Assembly: GCA_030765135.1 (NCBI GenBank)
Contig: JAVCDC010000080.1
Location: 1 to 64,000 of the forward strand
Length of the DNA: 64,000 bases
Origin: Candidatus Tritonobacter lacicola
GTDB taxonomy: Bacteria; Auribacterota; Tritonobacteria; Tritonobacterales; Tritonobacteraceae
Direction: 5' to 3'
The notes under the pieces are model-generated. The model had not been told where the DNA came from, did no database searches, and was given only the letters and a program-made list of their open reading frames with translations. The first letter of the stretch is position 1. Every line of letters begins with the position of its first letter. This document shows positions 34,722 through 43,008 of the stretch, one piece after another. The position numbers were made by a program, and so were the translations under genes.

Positions 34722-35945
34722 ATGAAAGTGTTATTTCGATGCTGGTTTAACGTTGTGAATTGTAGAAATAAATTGATAGTAGGGTGGGTGCTCGCGTTGT
34801 TACTTTTGTTAAACGTGAGCGCTGACGGCTGGATCAAGCTCGCCAAGGAGAGTCAGCCGAAGGTGCTGCTCTTCGGCCTGGATGCAGGTGATTGGAACAT
34901 ATTGAGAGAGATGTTCGATCAGGGCCGTTGTCCGGTATTGAAGAAGATGGTTCGGGATGGCGCCTCGGGGTATCTAGAGACTTTTTACAGGGACTCCCCG
35001 GTGATATGGACCACGATAGCAACGGGCCGGTCCAAAGATGTTCACGGTGTGAAAGGTTATAACACGACCTCTGGAGAGAGAAAGGTTAAGGCATTGTGGA
35101 ACGTGGTCTCCGACTACGGCAAGAAAGGTATTTTTATCGGTTGGTGGGCCACGTACCCTACCGAGGAGGTGAATGGTATTATTATCTCGGATCAAGCCCT
35201 GGCGGGCAACCTCATCAAGGGAACCGGAAAAAAAGACGTTATTTACCCGGCTTCCAGATTCGCGGAGTTTAAAGAAGCTATGTTGAAAGACTCTGAACCC
35301 GTTGCCGATACTCTTTCCGATGACAGGATTAAGTTCCGCCACAGATGGGATACGGCTTTTGCCAATATTGCCGATTACCTCATAGGTGAGAAATGGGACA
35401 TTTTTTCTCTCTACCTGAGGGTGGTTGATATCTCAAGCCATGTTTTAACGGACAGGTTGTATAAGAAAAAGGGGCAGCCCCCCTTCGAGAGGATATTGGC
35501 CGAAGAAGGAAAGGAAAAAGAGTACTGGCAGACGATTTATAATTACTATGAACGTTGCGACGCTATACTCGGGAACCTTTTAAAGAAAAGTGGTCCCGAC
35601 ACGATCGCGATAGTAGTTTCGGATCACGGTTTCTCCTACGACGGGCGGGATCACAGGTTCTTTCCTATACCGAAGGGCATCGTAATTACATCGGGGCCCG
35701 GTATAAAAAAAGGTTTTAAAATTGAGGGTGCGACAATTCTGGATGTTATGCCGACGACGCTGGTGACCATGGGTCTGCCCGTGAGCAGGGAACTGGAGGG
35801 CAATCCTCTTCTTGAGATATTCGAGGGCAGCCGCAAGATTAAGTATGTTGACAGCTATGGGCCGCGCCTGGCCGGGCCGGGAGCGGAGGGCAAGCTGGAG
35901 AAGGATTTTGTGAAGGAACTGAAAGCCCTTGGCTATATACAGTGA
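34722..35945 (+). CDS. Membrane-anchored phosphodiesterase, alkaline phosphatase superfamily
   Basis: Type I phosphodiesterase/nucleotide pyrophosphatase-like hydrolase tethered by an N-terminal membrane segment (VGWVLALLLLL). Metal-site and nucleophile marks are VLLFGLDAGDWNIL, SPVIWTTIATGRSKDVHG (nucleophile Thr in WTTIATG) and VSDHGFSYDGRDHRF. Family members cleave phosphodiester bonds or move phospho-groups on lipids and glycans at the cell surface. It lies at the end of the GT-C run and is more AT-rich than its neighbours. I prefer ATG 34722; an in-frame TTG at 34710 would add four residues. It converges with the lipoprotein gene at 35999. Confidence 0.82.
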   Translation: MKVLFRCWFNVVNCRNKLIVGWVLALLLLLNVSADGWIKLAKESQPKVLLFGLDAGDWNILREMFDQGRCPVLKKMVRDGASGYLETFYRDSPVIWTTIATGRSKDVHGVKGYNTTSGERKVKALWNVVSDYGKKGIFIGWWATYPTEEVNGIIISDQALAGNLIKGTGKKDVIYPASRFAEFKEAMLKDSEPVADTLSDDRIKFRHRWDTAFANIADYLIGEKWDIFSLYLRVVDISSHVLTDRLYKKKGQPPFERILAEEGKEKEYWQTIYNYYERCDAILGNLLKKSGPDTIAIVVSDHGFSYDGRDHRFFPIPKGIVITSGPGIKKGFKIEGATILDVMPTTLVTMGLPVSRELEGNPLLEIFEGSRKIKYVDSYGPRLAGPGAEGKLEKDFVKELKALGYIQ

Positions 35946-35998
35946 GGGGGCCGCTGCGCCGGAATCCTTCGCTTACGGGGGGCGGATGACGGCCTCCC

Positions 35999-36646
35999 TT
36001 AGTGGGATGCCATCCAGACCTCGGCTTCTTTGATGAACAGCCAGTCGGTTCCGGTTGCGCCGTCACCGAATTGTTTGCTGATGGAGAACCTCACATACCG
36101 GCATTTATAGGGAGCGAACTGGGTCTCGAAGGCGCATTGCCCGGCTTCACCGAGGGCGCTCTCCGGCTCGCCCGCCTTCCCGAGGAGCTTCTCCTCCCCG
36201 CCGAAGTTCCCGTTTGTGCTGCCGTACACCTCGACGTAGTTTGCGCCGTAATCGCATACGTTGTCTTGCAAGTCGAACTTGCTAAAGAAGGTGTAGAGGG
36301 TTGCGGCGTGTATCTTCTCCTCCCGGCCGAGGTCGATGTCGAGGGTTACGTCCATTGAGTCGTTGTTCCTGGAATACCCGAAACACGACTCCATCGCCAC
36401 GGGTTTCCTGCCGTCGGTGGCGTCGGCGGTGTAGGTGTCCGCGTAGCCGTTTGGACTCGGATTGACCGTGTAGCTTTTATTCAAGGCTACATTTTTAGAA
36501 CTCTCAGTCGGCTTCTTGCTCGCTATCTCTTCTGCCGGGGAAGAGGATTTATCCCCTTCGCCATTTTTATCCCGCTTGCATCCTGTATAGATCACGAGAG
36601 GCGCAACGAGGCACAATGTAAAGAAAACTTTCGTATAGTTCATCAT
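35999..36646 (-). CDS. Lipoprotein with discoidin (F5/8 type C)-like domain
   Basis: Predicted outer-envelope lipoprotein of 215 residues. The signal peptide ends in lipobox IYTGC (Cys22), followed by a charged, low-complexity linker (about 23-52). The rest reads as a beta-sandwich of the discoidin/galactose-binding type: NVALNKSYTVNPSPN...ATDGRKPVAMESC, DVTLDIDLGREEKIHAATLY and a closing CRYVRFSISKQFG...FIKEAEVW. Such domains bind carbohydrates or phospholipids. Encoded 32 bases downstream of the large hydrolase gene on the same strand, so probably co-transcribed and likely to work at the same surface structure. Confidence 0.75.
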   Translation of the reverse strand: MMNYTKVFFTLCLVAPLVIYTGCKRDKNGEGDKSSSPAEEIASKKPTESSKNVALNKSYTVNPSPNGYADTYTADATDGRKPVAMESCFGYSRNNDSMDVTLDIDLGREEKIHAATLYTFFSKFDLQDNVCDYGANYVEVYGSTNGNFGGEEKLLGKAGEPESALGEAGQCAFETQFAPYKCRYVRFSISKQFGDGATGTDWLFIKEAEVWMASH

Positions 36647-36678
36647 TAACTACTCCTTCAGTGTACGCTGTGACTTCT

Positions 36679-39441
36679 TCACGGTGTAGAGTGTAGCAAC
36701 CGGAGCAGACTTGAGCAAGCAGGCGCTTGCGGAGACCGCCTTTCGACCGTGTCACCTACTGCTTCTTCCCTGGCGTGAAAGAGCGCATCCGGAGGCACCG
36801 GAATCTTCTTGCCGTGGGGGGAGTACAGGAGCACCAGCTCGGGTTGCGGATTCCTTTTCTCCGAAAGGCGGAGCCTCAGCACGTGGAAGCCCGGTGCTGC
36901 CGGTATGTAGCCTTCCCAGTATTGCGGGTTGTGGAGCCGCTGTCTGCCCGTGGCGTCCATGATCTTGAGTCCGTCCATCCACATCTCGATCTCAGACCGC
37001 CCCTGCACTGCGAATTTCAACGCCTTGTTGTACGGGCATTTCGGTATATTGATGTAACCGTCCCACTGTATATAAATCCCTTCGTCGGGCATCCGCGCAT
37101 CATCCCTGACCCACCTGGGAAGGAGTTCGCCGGAGACGACGGCCTCAGAAACTGGCGCGCCCATGAAACGGGGATTGTCGTAACGCTTTATCAGGAGGCC
37201 CTGCCGGAGGCTCGCGGGATCGACAGGAGCGGCGGGAAGCTGTTCGGTCTTCACCGACGCTCCGTCCATTTTGTTCACTTCCTCGGCTAGCTCGTCGGCG
37301 ACGCCGGGCATATCGTCGATGAGGTTAACCTGCTCCAGCGGGTCGTCTTTGAAGGCGTAGAGCCGGCTGCGCGGATGGCCGGGGTCTATCAGCTTGTAGT
37401 CGCCCTTGGTAGCGGTAGTCCTGGACCGGTGGATGATATGGAAGTAGGTCCTGCGCGGTTCGGCGCTGCCGCCCGTGGATGCCATGAGCGGCACGAGGCT
37501 TCTCCCGCGCAGACTCTCGATTCCCTGCACTCCGGCTATGTCCAGGATTGTCGGGAAGATGTCTATCAGCCCAACCGTCTCTGATACGGTTTTGGGCTCG
37601 AACCCCGGGGCCCTGATGAGGAGGGGGACCAGGACCTCACCGTTGAAGGAGCCGCGGGAGTGACCGCAGTAGCCGTGCTCCCCGAGGCCGGCGCCGTGGT
37701 CTGCCGTGACGATGAGCATACTGTTGTTGTAGAGGCCCTCGTCCTTGAGGTGGTCCAGCAGCTTATTGAAATCACGGTCGACTAATTTTATAGTCGTGTC
37801 GTAGTTGTCCACACTCGTCGCGCCGAAGGATATCTCGCGGAACTCCGGATCCCTCGTGCGGGAGTACCCAGGGTCGACGGCACCGTGGAGGCCCAGGTAG
37901 TGGAGGTAGCAGAAGGACTTTCCCGCCTTAATGGCGCTTGTCTTCTCTTTCACCTTTTTCAGCAAAGACCTATCGGTGCATGGCGCCCAGTCGTGAAACC
38001 CCCTGGAGTAGCCCCAGTATGCGGGGAAGAGGGTTCCGGCCCCGAGCGTGTAGAAGCCGTTTTGCTCCAGGACCTGCGCGAGCATCGGGGAGGTGTCGGA
38101 ACTGATCTTGTAATCCGGTCCATGCATGAGAAAGAGGTGTCGGAAATCTCGCGAGGTAAAGAGCGTCGGGATTGATTCCGACGTGCGGCACCCCGGGGCG
38201 ATACAGTACCTGAAGAGGACGGCCTCCTCGGAAAACGAGTCGATAGTGGGGGAGGTTTCGCGCGAGTACCCGTAGCATGAGAGGTGGTCGGCGCGGAGTG
38301 CGTCGATTATGATGAGAAAGACCCTGAGGGACTCCGGGCGCGGAATGCGCGGCGTGGCGGCTCTCGCAGCGGGCCGGGCGATCGGCACCGGATGCTCTCC
38401 CGGCACAGGTGCCGTAACACCGTGTTTCCCGATTGCTGTGATGGCTGCGTGCTTGACGTGAAGCAGCGGCAGGAGAAGGCTGCCCTCGAGCGAGGTGTCG
38501 CCCCGCGTCGCGGGGCGCAGATCCAGGCGAACGGCTATAACCGCCGCAGCGGCTATGACGGCCGCGAACAGGGCAAAGACGGCGCGGGCGGCCGCCCGCC
38601 GATCACTTAGAAGTTTTACGCTGAGCATGAGGGAGAGCGCGAACAGGTCCAGCAGCAGGTAGGCCAGGATCCTGATTAAAAGATGCGCCCCGCCGTATAG
38701 GCCGACGTACATATGAGATTCGAGCCAGTAGAGGCAGACAGCGAGTGCGGGGCAGACAACGAGCATGCATGTTCTTGCGAGCCGGGATATGCGCATCTCC
38801 CCGCCCCCGCCCGCCGTCGCTCGCAATGCCCCGATGAAGTAGAGGAGCCCTAAAGAGAGGAGCGAGGCCCACCATATTCCCATGTAGAAGGAGATCTGGA
38901 TTGGCCTGAATCGGTAATGCAGCAGTGAAAAGAGCGATGTGCCTGAAGCCGCGGTAAAAAAGAGCGCGGAAGCGAGCACGGTCGCCAGGAGAAGCCGGGC
39001 GGGATGAGCACAGCGGCAGGCGAGCAGCTTCAGTGCGATGACGGCGATGAGAGCTCCGGCAAGAGCCACGGATAGGTACGCCCACCATCCGCAGAGCGCG
39101 TGTCGCTGTTCCAGAATGGATTCCAGTAACGGGTAGGCGGGGCCAATGACCAGGATGAGGATGCCCAGCGCCCATATGGAATTCCTGAGCAACCGGCCCC
39201 CGCCTGTGCGGCACGCGTTCACGATCCGAAAGAGAACCCCCTCGAGTATCCCAACGAGGGTTCCCCATAGGAGAAAGAGGCCGATCATGCCGAGGGGAAG
39301 TAGGCACGCCTCCAAGGGCTCCGTCGCCCGGGGCGCGCTGCCCGAGAGAAGCTGGTCAAACGCGCCACACGAGCCGAGGATGAAGAAGGCTATCTGGCTT
39401 GCCATAACTTCCGGCAGCCATTCTTTAAGTGTCTTAATCAT
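36679..39441 (-). CDS. Large membrane hydrolase of the sulfatase/alkaline phosphatase superfamily
   Basis: A 920-residue protein. The N-terminal third (about 1-310) has about eight membrane segments. An extracytoplasmic sulfatase-like catalytic domain (about 370-700) follows, with LIIIDALRADHLSCYGYSRE (metal site), a nucleophile region PGCRTSESIPTLFTSRD, and the late metal site VTADHGAGLGEHGYCGHS. The Cys/Ser-x-Pro-x-Arg motif needed for formylglycine is absent, so a true sulfatase is unlikely. A phosphotransferase or phosphodiesterase using Thr or Ser fits better, as in LTA-synthase or phosphoethanolamine-transferase relatives. The C-terminal about 200 residues look like a PA14-type beta domain. 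Divergent from the GT-C/NHL gene across a 240-base gap. Confidence 0.8.
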   Translation of the reverse strand: MIKTLKEWLPEVMASQIAFFILGSCGAFDQLLSGSAPRATEPLEACLLPLGMIGLFLLWGTLVGILEGVLFRIVNACRTGGGRLLRNSIWALGILILVIGPAYPLLESILEQRHALCGWWAYLSVALAGALIAVIALKLLACRCAHPARLLLATVLASALFFTAASGTSLFSLLHYRFRPIQISFYMGIWWASLLSLGLLYFIGALRATAGGGGEMRISRLARTCMLVVCPALAVCLYWLESHMYVGLYGGAHLLIRILAYLLLDLFALSLMLSVKLLSDRRAAARAVFALFAAVIAAAAVIAVRLDLRPATRGDTSLEGSLLLPLLHVKHAAITAIGKHGVTAPVPGEHPVPIARPAARAATPRIPRPESLRVFLIIIDALRADHLSCYGYSRETSPTIDSFSEEAVLFRYCIAPGCRTSESIPTLFTSRDFRHLFLMHGPDYKISSDTSPMLAQVLEQNGFYTLGAGTLFPAYWGYSRGFHDWAPCTDRSLLKKVKEKTSAIKAGKSFCYLHYLGLHGAVDPGYSRTRDPEFREISFGATSVDNYDTTIKLVDRDFNKLLDHLKDEGLYNNSMLIVTADHGAGLGEHGYCGHSRGSFNGEVLVPLLIRAPGFEPKTVSETVGLIDIFPTILDIAGVQGIESLRGRSLVPLMASTGGSAEPRRTYFHIIHRSRTTATKGDYKLIDPGHPRSRLYAFKDDPLEQVNLIDDMPGVADELAEEVNKMDGASVKTEQLPAAPVDPASLRQGLLIKRYDNPRFMGAPVSEAVVSGELLPRWVRDDARMPDEGIYIQWDGYINIPKCPYNKALKFAVQGRSEIEMWMDGLKIMDATGRQRLHNPQYWEGYIPAAPGFHVLRLRLSEKRNPQPELVLLYSPHGKKIPVPPDALFHAREEAVGDTVERRSPQAPACSSLLRLLHSTP

Positions 39442-39557
39442 AAATGGACCTGATTTTGTACTTATCCATGTGGCTATAGTAATTGGTCGACAGGCACCTC
39501 TTATCAGCTGCTTATTAATTATTATTCAACTCCTTAATCAATAGCAAGGAGACAAGT

Positions 39558-39638
39558 ATGCGGGCTGCAGGGGCTATCGTTTTGGGTGATACCCGCTATG
39601 TCTGCGGCGAGTGCTTACTCCGCCTTTGTATTACTTGA
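39558..39638 (+). CDS. Possible 26-residue Cys-containing peptide
   Basis: An ATG with AAGGAG seven bases upstream opens a 27-codon frame ending in TGA. It includes YVCGECLLRLC. It lies in the gap between divergent genes, 43 bases before the GT-C/NHL gene. It could be a leader peptide or chance; only the RBS supports it. Confidence 0.2.
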   Translation: MRAAGAIVLGDTRYVCGECLLRLCIT

Positions 39639-39681
39639 AAACACTCCCCTTTTTACTTAAGGTAATCGAGAGATCAACCTC

Positions 39682-42384
39682 TTGGAAAAGCCCATACAGA
39701 TGACCTCCCCTTCAGGAGAGAGAGCGTGGTGGAAGTGGCTGGCGGTCTCCCTCCTCCTTGTCGCCGTTGCGGGCGCCGTCACGGCCCAGGTCTTCTTCGA
39801 TGGGAAGATGTACTTCGGCCTCGCCGCTGTCCTGTACCTGTCGAGCCTGATCCTCTTCGCCGTTGTACTGGCGAAGCCTATCTGGAGAGCGTTTCCAAAG
39901 CCGGCGGCGGGCTATCGGTCGGAGAACATCTTCTTCGATAATCGACGGTTGGAGCCCCAGATTAAACCTCTCTGGGAGATCGTCGGTTTCATTGCCGTCA
40001 TCGCCATCGGGATATTCTTCCGCTTCTATCAGCTGGACGCAGTGCCGCCAGGGTTCAATCACGATGCGGCACTGGAAAGCCGGTACGCCATAGAGTTTCT
40101 ACAAGGGAAGGAAACCCTGAAGCCTTTCTATGTCGCACCTGGCCGCTTTGGCAACGAGACATTCCAGCCTCTTGTGACCGCCCTCTATATGACTTTCTTG
40201 GGTGTTATCCCCCTTGCGTGCAAGCTTTCGTCGGCGACCTCCGGCCTGGCAGCCCTTATTGTTTTTTACTTTTTGGTGCGGTTCATGTTTGGTAAGAGGA
40301 TGGCTCTCATATCCGCCTTTTTTATGTCGGTGTGCGGCTGGCACTTCATCTTCAGCCGTGTCGGCTGGCGCTGCATAGCTGTTCCCCTCTGGGAAATTGT
40401 CGCTCTTTTTCTCCTCTTTGCGGCCATTAAGCGCAGGAAGCTGGCTCTCTTTGCCTTAGCGGGCGCGGCAACAGCCATCAACCTGCTAACCTATAGCGTA
40501 AGCCGAACTTTTATCGTAAAGGAACTGGCCATAGCCGGGTATTTGTGGATTAAGAAGATAATCACCATCAAGTCATATTGGAAACCGGGCGTGCTTTTCC
40601 TGGTCGTTTTCACTGTCTGTTCTCTTCCTGTTGTGCATTACGCAATTAACAACATGGAGGCCTTTCAGGGCCGTGCACGCGCGATCCTCATTACCGGCCG
40701 GTTGGGAAGGGAAGGTATTGCACCTCTCCTGGAGAACCTGAAGAGGACGGTCCTGAACTTCAACTACCGCGCCGGCGGGAACGATTTTTTCGTGAACGAG
40801 CCCATCCTCGATTTCCCCCTCTCCGTATTCTTTGTCTTCGGCTTTGCCATATGCTGCCTCCTCTTTAACCGGCCCCGCTATGGCATTCTGCTGATATGGT
40901 TCCTCATGTCGCTGGTTCCCGGCTTATTGACAGCGCCCAATGCCAATCGCAATATAGGCGCCCTTCCGCCCGCGATGATCATTGCTGCTATTGCCTGCGA
41001 TACGGCCATCGCTTCTCTCTGGGGCACGCTTTCGCGCTTTTGGAGGAGGGCAGGCACAGTCCTGGCCGTTCTTGCCGTTACCATCGGACTGGTCATTACA
41101 TACTGCAACTACCGGTGGTATATATCTCCGGATACCCGGCGGGAACTGTGGGGGGTTTACCCCGAGACGAGGGTGGTGGGGGAATATATGGATACTATCC
41201 TTGATGAATACGATGTCTACGTAGCGGATAATTATCCCATAGATGCGCTAACCTTCCTGACCTATCGCGGGGGGGACTTTGTCCCCCGTTTTCACCATCT
41301 CTGGGAGAGAGGCCACAGGATCCTCGAGAAGGATTTAGCGCCTCCTTCCGGAAAAGGCGTGGCGTTCATCGCGAAGCCGATACGAAAGAACGAGCCTGTT
41401 TTCAGAAGGCTCCTGGCCCGGTACCCGGGATCGCAGCTCATAGAACTCAAGGAAGTTATTAATCTCAAAGATCCCGATAAGGTCATCGCTAAGGTCGTCC
41501 TCATCGGGCCACAGGCCCTGAAGAACAAGGTGCCCCTTAAGGTAGTGGAAACTTGGGAAGAGGAGCAAAGGAAGCGCGCGCCGCGTATCTTTATAGGCGG
41601 AAGGGGAAGCGGACCCGGCCTCTTTGATAACATTATGGATCTCACCGTGGATGGGAAGGGCAACATTTACGCCGTTGATATGGTGAACAGGAGGGTTCAG
41701 AAATTCGACCCGCGCGGCAAGTATCTTCTCTCATGGGGGAGGGCAGGGGCGCGGCCGGGAGAGTTCAACGAGCCCAGGGGAATTGCTGTGGATCGCAGAG
41801 GCAATGTCTACGTCGTCGACACGTGGAATCACAGGGTGCAGAAGTTCACTCCGGAAGGGGAGTTTTTAAAAGCGTGGACATCGCCTGGCGGTTTATATGG
41901 TCCCCGTGGGATTGCAGTGAAGGGGAAGCGGGTTTATGTTGCAGATTCGGGAAATAACCGGATTGAGGTTTTTGACACAAAGGGGAAGCATAAGGTGAGC
42001 TGGGGGAGAAGGGGTACCGGTCCGGGAGAGTTTGCCGAGCCTGTCGGCATAGCCGTTGATGAAAAGGGTTTCGTGTATGTCGTTGATTCCGCTAATAACA
42101 GGATCCAGAAGCTGGACAGCAAGGGTGATTTCGTGGTCTCTTGGAAGGTGGAGGGATGGAATGACAGTCATCTTAAGGAGGCCTATATCGCGTGTGACGG
42201 GTCGGGGAATGTCTACATCGCGGATCCACTTTCCGGGAGCGTCTTTCGATACTCCGGCGAAGGTTTGTTGATCGGGAGGGTCGAGGGGCAACTAAAGGGG
42301 CCAACAGGATTGGCCGTGAGGGGTAGGGAGATATATATCAGCGAGAGGGGCGCGAACAGGATAAGGAGGGAGAAGCTTGAATAA
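39682..42384 (+). CDS. GT39-type glycosyltransferase with C-terminal NHL propeller
   Basis: A 900-residue membrane protein. Two leading hydrophobic segments (about 15-65) are followed by a GT-C core starting FFRFYQLDAVPPGFNHDAA, where the acidic residue of the first outer loop is present, and about ten more membrane segments to about residue 480. After a soluble stretch, residues about 633-900 form six NHL repeats, for example PRGIAVDRRGNVYVVDTWNH. The propeller closely resembles the one ending the 1635-residue fusion at 22778, so two different glycosyltransferases carry the same outer domain. The start is TTG 39682, or ATG 39700 six codons later. The stop overlaps a family A palindrome. Confidence 0.85.
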   Translation: MEKPIQMTSPSGERAWWKWLAVSLLLVAVAGAVTAQVFFDGKMYFGLAAVLYLSSLILFAVVLAKPIWRAFPKPAAGYRSENIFFDNRRLEPQIKPLWEIVGFIAVIAIGIFFRFYQLDAVPPGFNHDAALESRYAIEFLQGKETLKPFYVAPGRFGNETFQPLVTALYMTFLGVIPLACKLSSATSGLAALIVFYFLVRFMFGKRMALISAFFMSVCGWHFIFSRVGWRCIAVPLWEIVALFLLFAAIKRRKLALFALAGAATAINLLTYSVSRTFIVKELAIAGYLWIKKIITIKSYWKPGVLFLVVFTVCSLPVVHYAINNMEAFQGRARAILITGRLGREGIAPLLENLKRTVLNFNYRAGGNDFFVNEPILDFPLSVFFVFGFAICCLLFNRPRYGILLIWFLMSLVPGLLTAPNANRNIGALPPAMIIAAIACDTAIASLWGTLSRFWRRAGTVLAVLAVTIGLVITYCNYRWYISPDTRRELWGVYPETRVVGEYMDTILDEYDVYVADNYPIDALTFLTYRGGDFVPRFHHLWERGHRILEKDLAPPSGKGVAFIAKPIRKNEPVFRRLLARYPGSQLIELKEVINLKDPDKVIAKVVLIGPQALKNKVPLKVVETWEEEQRKRAPRIFIGGRGSGPGLFDNIMDLTVDGKGNIYAVDMVNRRVQKFDPRGKYLLSWGRAGARPGEFNEPRGIAVDRRGNVYVVDTWNHRVQKFTPEGEFLKAWTSPGGLYGPRGIAVKGKRVYVADSGNNRIEVFDTKGKHKVSWGRRGTGPGEFAEPVGIAVDEKGFVYVVDSANNRIQKLDSKGDFVVSWKVEGWNDSHLKEAYIACDGSGNVYIADPLSGSVFRYSGEGLLIGRVEGQLKGPTGLAVRGREIYISERGANRIRREKLE

Positions 42385-42431
42385 ATTAATTCGCTTCCTG
42401 CCTGCCGGCAGGCAGGCGCTCATTAATTTAT
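42380..42431. repeat. Family A palindrome with CCTGCC core (copy 4)
   Basis: Arms ATAAATTAATTCGC and GCGCTCATTAATTTAT surround the perfect 20-base palindrome CCTGCCTGCCGGCAGGCAGG (42397-42416), the same core as at 19299-19318. It overlaps the stop codon of the upstream gene. In RNA it could act as a strong hairpin, but no T run follows. Confidence 0.85.
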
Positions 42432-42515
42432 CCGGCTCCGGCTTCGTCGTAGCACCCTTGTTCAGTGATTAACCTGAAATTGTACCCTTTCCGAGACGCA
42501 GGAGAGAGTATTTGC

Positions 42516-42521
42516 TATAAT
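42516..42521 (+). promoter_or_regulatory. Probable -10 box of the tRNA-Gly gene
   Basis: TATAAT, 13 bases before the first tRNA base. No clear -35 box at the usual spacing. Confidence 0.45.
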
Positions 42522-42534
42522 AGGTGAGAAACTG

Positions 42535-42608
42535 GCGGGTGTAGCACAATGGTAGTGCTCCGGCTTCCCAAGCCGACTACGAGGGTTCGATTCCCTTCAC
42601 CCGCTCCA
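42535..42608 (+). tRNA. tRNA-Gly (anticodon CCC)
   Basis: A 74-base cloverleaf. The acceptor stem GCGGGTG/CACCCGC is perfect, the D arm is GCACAATGGTAGTGC, and the anticodon loop TTCCCAA gives CCC at positions 34-36, so it reads GGG. The T arm is AGGGTTCGATTCCCT, the discriminator base is T, and CCA is encoded. The bottom pair of the anticodon stem (C-A) is mismatched. The last 20 bases are repeated exactly at 42748-42767. Confidence 0.95.
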
Positions 42609-42767
42609 AAAACAATCTTAGGCGGGATATTTATCGAGGGTGGTTAAATAAAAGGGTTCTCAGTCACCCCGCTGAACGCGGGGTGCCTGATCTCCGTCAG
42701 GCGAGTTGACCTGCCGGACAGGCGGCACCGCCGGAGGCGGTGACGGAGATTCCCTTCACCCGCTCCA
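42589..42767 (+). mobile_element. att-like duplication of the tRNA-Gly 3' end around a structured insert
   Basis: The 20 bases GATTCCCTTCACCCGCTCCA end the tRNA at 42589-42608 and recur at 42748-42767, as after tRNA-targeted integration. The 139 bases between them hold stacked hairpins: CACCCCGC/GCGGGGTG at 42665-42685, GCCTGA/TCAGGC at 42685-42702, CACCGCC/GGCGGTG at 42726-42742, and a longer alternative stem pairing 42691-42698 with 42742-42749. There is no reading frame and no integrase. It may be a remnant, or a small element that inserts at tRNA ends. Confidence 0.6.
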
Positions 42768-42774
42768 ACTTCAA

Positions 42775-42846
42775 GGTCACGGTTACGGTGACGAAGCCCT
42801 GCCTGCCCCGGTGAACATCGGGGTTTCGGTAACGGTAACGGTGACG
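42775..42846. repeat. Repeat of the ACGGTAACGG type
   Basis: GGTCACGGTTACGGTGACG (42775-42793) and TCGGTAACGGTAACGGTGACG (42826-42846) flank a small hairpin, CCCCG/CGGGG at 42806-42823. It ends just before the ATG of a truncated four-helix-bundle gene. This parallels the ATTAGC repeats around the intact gene at 6577. Confidence 0.65.
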
Positions 42847-42849
42847 TAA

Positions 42850-43008
42850 ATGACGGGTAAGAAGAGGATAACGAGCTTCAAAGACCTGGACGCATACCAG
42901 AATACATATCAGGCTGCGTCAAAGTTGCCATGCTTGTCAAAATGGATGGGATGGCGGAATGGCTGTCTTCTTCGCAATTGCGACTATGCTGAGGCCGAAT
43001 GGCAATGA
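42850..43008 (+). pseudogene. 5' remnant of a four-helix-bundle (S23/IVP) gene
   Basis: The frame opens MTGKKRITSFKDLDAYQNTY, the typical N-terminus of four-helix-bundle proteins (a different subgroup from 6577-6945). The similarity ends around residue 29. From there the frame runs antisense into the end of the methyltransferase gene (its stop is at 42937) and closes at 43008. The rest of the gene is gone. The C-terminal residues of the methyltransferase may have been altered at the same junction. Confidence 0.6.

Noticed and set aside
36679..39441. Call as a true arylsulfatase
   Set aside because: The Cys/Ser-x-Pro-x-Arg formylglycine site is missing, so only superfamily membership is claimed.
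42397..42416. Intrinsic terminator after the GT-C/NHL gene
   Set aside because: The hairpin is strong but is not followed by a T run, and the same core recurs upstream of a gene at 19299, so it is part of a dispersed repeat.
42609..42747. Integrase or phage gene next to the duplicated tRNA end
   Set aside because: The segment is only 139 bases and has no reading frame; only hairpins are seen.
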